From assembly GCA_002411015.1 (NCBI GenBank), contig DHPY01000093.1, forward strand, positions 1 through 20,175: a stretch of 20,175 nt of DNA, written 5' to 3'. Made by a program: the position numbers and the translations under genes. Of this stretch, positions 16,234-20,175 are shown one piece after another. The notes under the pieces were generated by a model, which saw nothing but the letters and a program-made list of their open reading frames with translations, searched no databases and was not told the DNA's origin. Source of the DNA: Armatimonadetes bacterium UBA5352 (GTDB lineage Bacteria; Armatimonadota; Zipacnadia; Zipacnadales; UBA5352). Numbering within the stretch: position 1 is the stretch's first letter; each line of letters begins with the position of its first letter.

Positions 16234-16593
16234 TCCTGCTCCCTTCGCCGCCTCTCTGGCGTCCCATGCAGTGCTCAGATTCCGAACCTCACCGGTTCGC
16301 GCTCCAGAAGGAGGGGTCGCACGAGCCTCGCGAGCCTGCGAGCGGGGCGAGGTCGGCCCTCGTCCCGGCGCCCACGCCGCGATACCATGGGCCGACCTCG
16401 CCGCGATAAACGACAATCGCGGCTCGTGCGGCCCCTCCTTCTGCAGGCCATCGCCGAACTCGCGCCCAATGCATGGCTGGCGTCCGCCGGAGAAGATTAT
16501 GCGCGGTGACCCGTGATACCTCCCGACATCGGTGGAGGAGCCTGCGCGTCTCATGCGAATAGACCCGCGCGTTCAGCATCTGTGAGGGAGTGG
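16234..16593. other. Divergent intergenic region between polyferredoxin and MDR dehydrogenase genes
   Basis: This 360-base stretch must contain the promoters of both divergent transcripts. Apart from the composite inverted repeat at 16283-16443 I see no convincing promoter or coding sequence. Open frames crossing it owe their length to GC bias, and their similar 'LQKEG-HEPR' peptides on the two strands are the translated arms of the inverted repeat. Confidence 0.6.
16283..16443. repeat. Composite inverted repeat with nested hairpins (BIME/REP-like)
   Basis: Two 55-base arms, 16305-16359 and 16389-16443, are inverted copies of each other. The outer 23 bases match with one mismatch (shared start CAGAAGGAGGGG) and the inner 17 bases (ending GGCGAGGTCGGCCC) also match with one mismatch, while the middle 15 bases differ. 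The middle of the right arm is itself a stem (CCGCGAT/ATCGCGG), and the left arm has a weaker stem (CTCGC/GCGAG). The 29-base centre holds CGGCG/CGCCG, and a further hairpin CGAACC/GGTTCG lies at 16283-16299. Conserved ends with a variable but self-complementary middle look like a paired repeat unit rather than a simple terminator. No flanking target duplication was seen. Confidence 0.8.
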
Positions 16594-17601
16594 GTGACCA
16601 TAGAGACCACGGCCGTCATCTTCGATGCACGCGAGAGCGCCGCGTACGTTCAGGAGGAGCTTCCGCCTCCCGGCCCCGGGCAGGTCACGGTTGGGGCAAT
16701 ACTCACGCAGATCAGCACCGGCACCGAGATGATCTGCTACGTCGGAGAGGCCGACGAGGGCACCCACTGGGCCTCATTCATGCACTACCCGCGCAAGAAC
16801 GGCTACTGCATGCTCGGCCGCATTACCGCGCTGGGGGAGGGCGTCGAGGACCTCTCGATCGGCACGCGCGTCTGCGCCACCTCACAGCACGTGAGCCACT
16901 GCAACGTCACGCCCGCTCAGCTCTGGGCACCGGCGGTTCCGGATGAGATCGCCGATGACGATGCGGTCTGGGCGATCCTCGGGGTGATCACCCAGACGGG
17001 CGTTCGCATGGCCGAGCATGTGATGGGCGATCGCGCCGTCGTGATCGGCCTCGGGCCGCTGGGCCAACTCGTCACGCAGTACCTCCACGCCATGGGTCTG
17101 CGCGAGGTGCTGGTGGTAGATACTGTCGGCTCGCGAGTTGAGGCCGCGCTCGCTCATGGAGCCACACAAGGCTTCGCCGGCAGTGCGGCGGATGCGCTGG
17201 CGTTCGTCGAGGAGTTCACGGAGGGGGAGCGCGCGGACGTGGTCTACGAAGTCACCGGCCACCCGGCCGTGCTGCCGCTTGCCCTGCCTCTCGCGCGGGA
17301 GCATGGGACGCTGCTGATGCTCGGAGACTGCCCCGTGCCCTCGCGGCAGTGCCTGACGTATGACGTGGTCTCGCGCCAGGTGCGGATCGTCGGCTCGCGC
17401 TCAAGCTGGCTGCCTGATGCCCACCGGCGGTGGACGCCGCAGCGGCAGACCGATCTGTTCTTCGAGTACCTCCGGCGCGGTGAGATGCGCCTTGCCGATC
17501 TCATCACCCACCGCTTCAGGCCCAAGCAGGCGGCTGAGGCGTACGAACTGCTCGCTCAGAATCGCGAGGAGACGCTAGGCGTCGTCTTCGACTGGCAGTA
17601 G
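16594..17601 (+). CDS. Medium-chain dehydrogenase/reductase (zinc-less alcohol/polyol dehydrogenase-like)
   Basis: About 335 residues. I prefer GTG at 16594 (VTIETTAVIFDARES) because GAGGGAG lies a few bases upstream and homology-like sequence starts there; an ATG at 16513 would add 27 unlikely residues. The N-terminal GroES-like domain runs to about 125 and the Rossmann domain from about 145, with IGLGPLGQLV (Gly152-Gly157) and Asp176 ending strand 2, which suggests NAD. Where classical zinc alcohol dehydrogenases have the first catalytic Cys, this protein has ISTGTEM, as in BchC-like and some sorbitol/threonine-dehydrogenase-like MDRs; the four-Cys structural zinc loop is also absent. It probably oxidises or reduces a sugar or polyol. 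It leads the rightward sugar-metabolism cluster. Confidence 0.88.
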   Translation: MTIETTAVIFDARESAAYVQEELPPPGPGQVTVGAILTQISTGTEMICYVGEADEGTHWASFMHYPRKNGYCMLGRITALGEGVEDLSIGTRVCATSQHVSHCNVTPAQLWAPAVPDEIADDDAVWAILGVITQTGVRMAEHVMGDRAVVIGLGPLGQLVTQYLHAMGLREVLVVDTVGSRVEAALAHGATQGFAGSAADALAFVEEFTEGERADVVYEVTGHPAVLPLALPLAREHGTLLMLGDCPVPSRQCLTYDVVSRQVRIVGSRSSWLPDAHRRWTPQRQTDLFFEYLRRGEMRLADLITHRFRPKQAAEAYELLAQNREETLGVVFDWQ

Positions 17602-17684
17602 ACCAGCGGGCGCCGCCAATTCCGTTGCGCTTGCAGGTCTACCCATCTCAGCGGGGAAACATCACGGGCGCATTGCTGACTCAC

Positions 17685-17700
17685 GGCGGCTCCCGCCGCC
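17685..17700 (+). other. Short GC hairpin before the Gfo/Idh/MocA gene
   Basis: GGCGGC and GCCGCC flank a TCCC loop 30 bases before the start codon, in the 129-base gap after the dehydrogenase. No T-run follows, so it is not a classical terminator; it could be chance in such GC-rich DNA. Confidence 0.3.
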
Positions 17701-17730
17701 GATCAGGTATCCGTTCGGGAGGGTCATGCG

Positions 17731-18909
17731 ATGGATCAGATCAACGTCGGGCTCGTCGGCTACAACTTCATGGGCCGCGCACACTCCAACGCCTACCGCC
17801 AGCTCCCCTTCTACTTCCCCGAGCTTGAGGCCGCCCCCGTCATGAAGGTCCTCTGCGGCCGCAGTAAAGAGCGCGTGGATGCATGTGCGAAGCAGTTCGG
17901 CTGGCAGGAGACCATCTACGACGTGGACGAGTTGCTCGCGCGCGACGACATCGACCTCGTGGACATCACCGCGCCGAACAACCAGCACGCGGAGCTTGCC
18001 ATCAAGGCCGCCAGGGCCGGCAAGCACGTCTTCTGCGAGAAGCCGCTCGCGACCAGCGTGGAGGACGGCGAGCGAATGGTGCAGGCGGTGAAGGACGCCG
18101 GCGTCATCAACATGATCTGCCACAACTACCGCCGCGCACCCGCAATCGCGCTCGCGAAGAAGATGATCGACAACGGTGACCTCGGCACCATCTACCACTG
18201 GCGCTCGCTCTACCTGCAGGACTGGCTGATGTCGCCGGACACCCCGATGATGTGGCGCGTGCAGAAGGACATCGCGGGCTCAGGCTCCCTCGGCGACCTG
18301 ATGGCGCACTCGATTGACCTCGCGCTCTGGCTGCTCGGCGATATCAACTCGGTCGCCTGCACGATGGAGACCTTCATTGAGGAGCGCCCGCAGCTTGACA
18401 GCTTCGACACCGGCCTCGGCGGGAAGGCGGCCGCGGACGCGCCGATGGGCCATGTGGACGTGGACGACGGCGTCATCGCCCTCTGCCGCTTCGCCAACGG
18501 CGCCCTCGGCACGATGGAGGCGACGCGCTTCGCGGCCGGGCACAAGAACTACAACTGGTTCGAGATCAACGGCTCGAAGGGATCGCTGCGCTTCAACCTC
18601 GAGCGGATGAACGAGCTTGAGTACTACAGCACCGAGGACCCGGACGACCGCACCGGCTTTCGCCTGATCCAGGCGACGGCCGACATGCACCCGTACATGG
18701 GGCTCCCGGGCGGCGCGGGCCCGCGCTACTGGCCCGTCGCGCATATCATCGGCTACGAGCACACCTTCATCAACACCGTCTTCGATCTCTGCCAGGCGAT
18801 CGCGAAGGGCGAGCAGCCGTGGCCGAGCTTCGAGGATGGCCTGAAGACGCAGAGGGTGCTCGCTGCCTGCGAGGCCGCCTCCGCCGAGGGCAACTGGGTC
18901 AGCCCGTAG
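17731..18909 (+). CDS. Gfo/Idh/MocA-family NAD(P)-dependent oxidoreductase
   Basis: A protein of 392 residues; ATG at 17731 follows GGGAGGG. The N-terminal Rossmann fold shows VGLVGYNFMGRAHSNAY (residues 6-22), then DIDLVDITAPNNQHAE and the family hallmark EKPLA (103-107), whose Lys contributes to catalysis and cofactor binding. The C-terminal sheet domain has GSLGDLMAHSIDLALWLLGD (185-204), supplying Asp189 and His193 at the substrate site. The length and the inserted C-terminal segment (PYMGLPGGAGPRYWP) fit the subgroup common in saccharolytic uncultured bacteria. Members oxidise or reduce sugars, inositols or their derivatives. The downstream xylose-isomerase-like gene is a frequent partner of this family in inositol- and sugar-catabolic loci, supporting a shared pathway. 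The substrate is not known. Confidence 0.93.
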   Translation: MDQINVGLVGYNFMGRAHSNAYRQLPFYFPELEAAPVMKVLCGRSKERVDACAKQFGWQETIYDVDELLARDDIDLVDITAPNNQHAELAIKAARAGKHVFCEKPLATSVEDGERMVQAVKDAGVINMICHNYRRAPAIALAKKMIDNGDLGTIYHWRSLYLQDWLMSPDTPMMWRVQKDIAGSGSLGDLMAHSIDLALWLLGDINSVACTMETFIEERPQLDSFDTGLGGKAAADAPMGHVDVDDGVIALCRFANGALGTMEATRFAAGHKNYNWFEINGSKGSLRFNLERMNELEYYSTEDPDDRTGFRLIQATADMHPYMGLPGGAGPRYWPVAHIIGYEHTFINTVFDLCQAIAKGEQPWPSFEDGLKTQRVLAACEAASAEGNWVSP

Positions 18910-18931
18910 CCGCAGCCGTCAGCGTTTGTAG

Positions 18932-18950
18932 GACGGGCATCCTGCTCGTC
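18932..18950. repeat. Short hairpin GACGGGCA-TCC-TGCTCGTC, possibly a dispersed repeat unit
   Basis: An 8-bp stem with one G-T wobble and a 3-base loop lies in the 88-base gap after the oxidoreductase. From memory, near-identical intergenic sequences, often mistranslated as 'DGQDARPTN' peptides, are scattered through Planctomycetes- and Armatimonadetes-like genomes, so this may be a copy of a dispersed repeat. It could also end or stabilise the upstream transcript. Confidence 0.5.
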
Positions 18951-18997
18951 GCCGTTAGAAGTTGCACTGATATCCGGTCGCAAGAGGAGAGCCGCCC

Positions 18998-19135
18998 ATG
19001 ATGGCCTGGACGGCAATACTGCTCGTGCTCGGGGTCTTCGTACTGCTCGGCGTGATCTTCTTCGTGATCGCGCCGAGGCTGACGCATGCTGGAAAGAAGA
19101 AGCGCGGACCGTCGGAGAAGAAGCACAGGAAGTGA
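18998..19135 (+). CDS. Small single-pass membrane protein (45 residues)
   Basis: A short open frame of 45 codons plus stop with a good ribosome binding site (AGAGGAG) about 8 bases before the ATG; a second ATG follows at once, so either may be used. Residues about 4-26 form one strongly hydrophobic helix (AILLVLGVFVLLGVIFFVIA), followed by a very basic tail of about 18 residues with nine Lys/Arg. By the positive-inside rule the C-terminus should be cytoplasmic. It sits between the Gfo/Idh/MocA and isomerase-like genes, 35 bases before the latter, so it is probably co-transcribed. I recognise no family. It could be a small regulatory or stabilising membrane peptide. Confidence 0.65.
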   Translation: MMAWTAILLVLGVFVLLGVIFFVIAPRLTHAGKKKRGPSEKKHRK

Positions 19136-19170
19136 CGATCGCTCATCAGAGATGAGGGAGGAGCACAACC

Positions 19171-20139
19171 ATGAAGGTAGGAGCGCTTTCTGCAGCATGG
19201 AGTATGCAGCCACTTGCGGAGGTCTGCGCGTTCTTCGCGGAGGCCGGATGTGACACCATCGAGATCGGCACCGGCGGCTACCCGGGCAATGCGCATGCCA
19301 ACCCCGCCGAGCTCAAGAGCAGCAAGAAGAAACGTGACGAGTTCCTCGCCTGCATCGCCGATCACGGCCTGGAGATCTCCGCACTCTCCTGCCACGGCAA
19401 CCCGCTGCATCCGAACAAGGAGGCCGCACAGGCCGATCACGACGCCTGGCGCGCCACCTGCGATCTCGCCGCACAGATCGGCGTCACCTGCGTCAACGGC
19501 TTCTCCGGCCTCCCCGGCGGCGGCCCCGATGACAGGGTCCCGAACTGGGTCGTGGCGCCCTGGCCGCCCGACCACCTCGACGCCCTCAACTACCAGTGGG
19601 AGGTCGCGATCAACTACTGGAAGGCCGAGAACAAGTACGCCGACAAGCGCGGCGTGGACTTCTGCTTCGAGATGCACCCGAACTTCCTCGTGTACAACCC
19701 GGAGACCCTGATCAAGCTCCGCGAGGCCTGCGGCGAGCGCATCTGCGCGAACTTCGACCCCTCGCACCTCTGGTGGCAGGGCATGGACCCGGCCTCCGCG
19801 GTCCGCTGGCTGCAGTCGAAGGGCGATGTCATCAAGCACGTGCACGCCAAGGACGTTGCGATCTACCAGTGGAACACCCGCGTCAACGGCGTCCTCGACA
19901 CCAAGCACTACGGCGACGAGGCCAACCGCTCGTGGATCTTCCGCGCACTCGGCTACGGCCACGGGCCGCTGGAGTGGAATGACCTCATCTCCACCCTGCG
20001 CATGTGCGGCTACGACGGCCCGCTCTCCATCGAGCACGAGGACTCCCTCATGACCGCCAACGAGGGCTTCCTCAAGGCCGTCGCGTTCCTGAAGGATGTT
20101 GCGATCCACGAAGCCCCCGGCGAAATGACCTGGGCGTGA
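19171..20139 (+). CDS. Sugar phosphate isomerase/epimerase (xylose-isomerase-like TIM barrel)
   Basis: A protein of 322 residues; ATG at 19171 follows GGGAGGAG at proper spacing. The sequence follows the AP-endonuclease-2/xylose-isomerase-like TIM barrel: strand 1 KVGALSAAW, strand 2 TIEIGTGGYPGN, strand 3 EISALSCHGNPLHPN, FCFEMHP with Glu167, ANFDPSHLWW with Asp196 and His199, IKHVHAKD with His223/225, and LSIEHED with Glu288. These acidic and His residues form the divalent-metal site used for sugar isomerisation or epimerisation. The long loop after GFSGLPGG (about 113-145) resembles subgroups found in inositol- and hexose-degradation loci. It likely acts after the upstream Gfo/Idh/MocA dehydrogenase on a keto sugar or inosose; the exact substrate cannot be determined. 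Confidence 0.92.
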   Translation: MKVGALSAAWSMQPLAEVCAFFAEAGCDTIEIGTGGYPGNAHANPAELKSSKKKRDEFLACIADHGLEISALSCHGNPLHPNKEAAQADHDAWRATCDLAAQIGVTCVNGFSGLPGGGPDDRVPNWVVAPWPPDHLDALNYQWEVAINYWKAENKYADKRGVDFCFEMHPNFLVYNPETLIKLREACGERICANFDPSHLWWQGMDPASAVRWLQSKGDVIKHVHAKDVAIYQWNTRVNGVLDTKHYGDEANRSWIFRALGYGHGPLEWNDLISTLRMCGYDGPLSIEHEDSLMTANEGFLKAVAFLKDVAIHEAPGEMTWA

Positions 20140-20154
20140 AGGCAGCGACGAAAG

Positions 20155-20175
20155 CAACGGCAGCAACGGCAGCAA
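20155..20175. repeat. Nonamer tandem repeat (CAACGGCAG) cut by the window edge
   Basis: Two exact copies and the first three bases of a third follow the isomerase stop; the array may continue outside the window. Confidence 0.6.

Noticed and set aside
16283..16443. CRISPR array or simple intrinsic terminator at the inverted repeat
   Set aside because: The repeats are inverted and only two in number, with no regular spacers; no T-run follows either arm, and the position is 5' of both flanking genes.
16234..16554. A 107-residue N-terminal extension of the polyferredoxin
   Set aside because: The extension translates the inverted-repeat element; ATG at 16233 has its own ribosome binding site and begins a signal-like sequence.
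18955..20175. A 406-codon minus-strand frame at the right end
   Set aside because: It is antisense to the isomerase-like gene, whose metal-site motifs and ribosome binding site are clear.

Overview
The window is about 20 kb of GC-rich bacterial DNA carrying thirteen genes that look intact within the window (one is cut by the left edge) and three degenerate ones. No rRNA, tRNA, CRISPR array, integrase or transposase was recognised. The gene set combines large secreted glycoside-hydrolase-like proteins, a secreted parallel beta-helix protein, an 'LFVDDF'-type beta-propeller protein, MshEN-type PilB/GspE, and sugar dehydrogenases and isomerases. It resembles uncultured, polysaccharide-degrading lineages such as Armatimonadota or the Planctomycetota/PVC relatives. 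That placement is an inference from gene content and style; no phylogenetic marker is present.

Layout: (1) 1-1971, minus: a large secreted protein of unknown function, cut by the left window edge. (2) 2185-3159: two broken genes fused head to head, a minus-strand alpha/alpha-toroid enzyme fragment (itself frameshifted) and a plus-strand TIM-barrel glycoside hydrolase fragment. (3) 3077-8390, minus: a probable operon of a secreted GH42/GHL6-like protein, an EamA transporter (ATGA overlap) and a secreted beta-helix protein with a C-terminal carbohydrate-binding-like domain. (4) 8593-9141, minus: a TPR protein, divergent from (5) 9320-14027, plus: PilB/GspE ATPase, a secreted propeller protein (8 bp gap) and a membrane-anchored EEP hydrolase (TGATG overlap). 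(6) 14031-16233, minus: a polyferredoxin, an epimerase pseudogene starting in an ATGA overlap, and a short-chain dehydrogenase without its usual catalytic Tyr. (7) 16234-16593: a divergent intergenic region holding a striking composite inverted repeat. (8) 16594-20139, plus: an MDR dehydrogenase, a Gfo/Idh/MocA oxidoreductase, a 45-residue membrane miniprotein and a xylose-isomerase-like TIM-barrel protein.

Taken together, the window reads as carbohydrate scavenging. Secreted enzymes act on complex glycans outside the cytoplasm, a DMT transporter may move small products, and cytoplasmic NAD(P)-dependent dehydrogenases and a sugar isomerase/epimerase process sugars or polyols. The polyferredoxin and the PilB operon do not obviously belong to that theme.

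The most unusual signals are the inverted-repeat element at 16283-16443, the deletion-like scars at about 2570 and 14910-15000, the Tyr-to-Asp change in the short-chain dehydrogenase, and the miniprotein at 18998-19135. I did not find convincing evidence for a wholly new multi-gene system.
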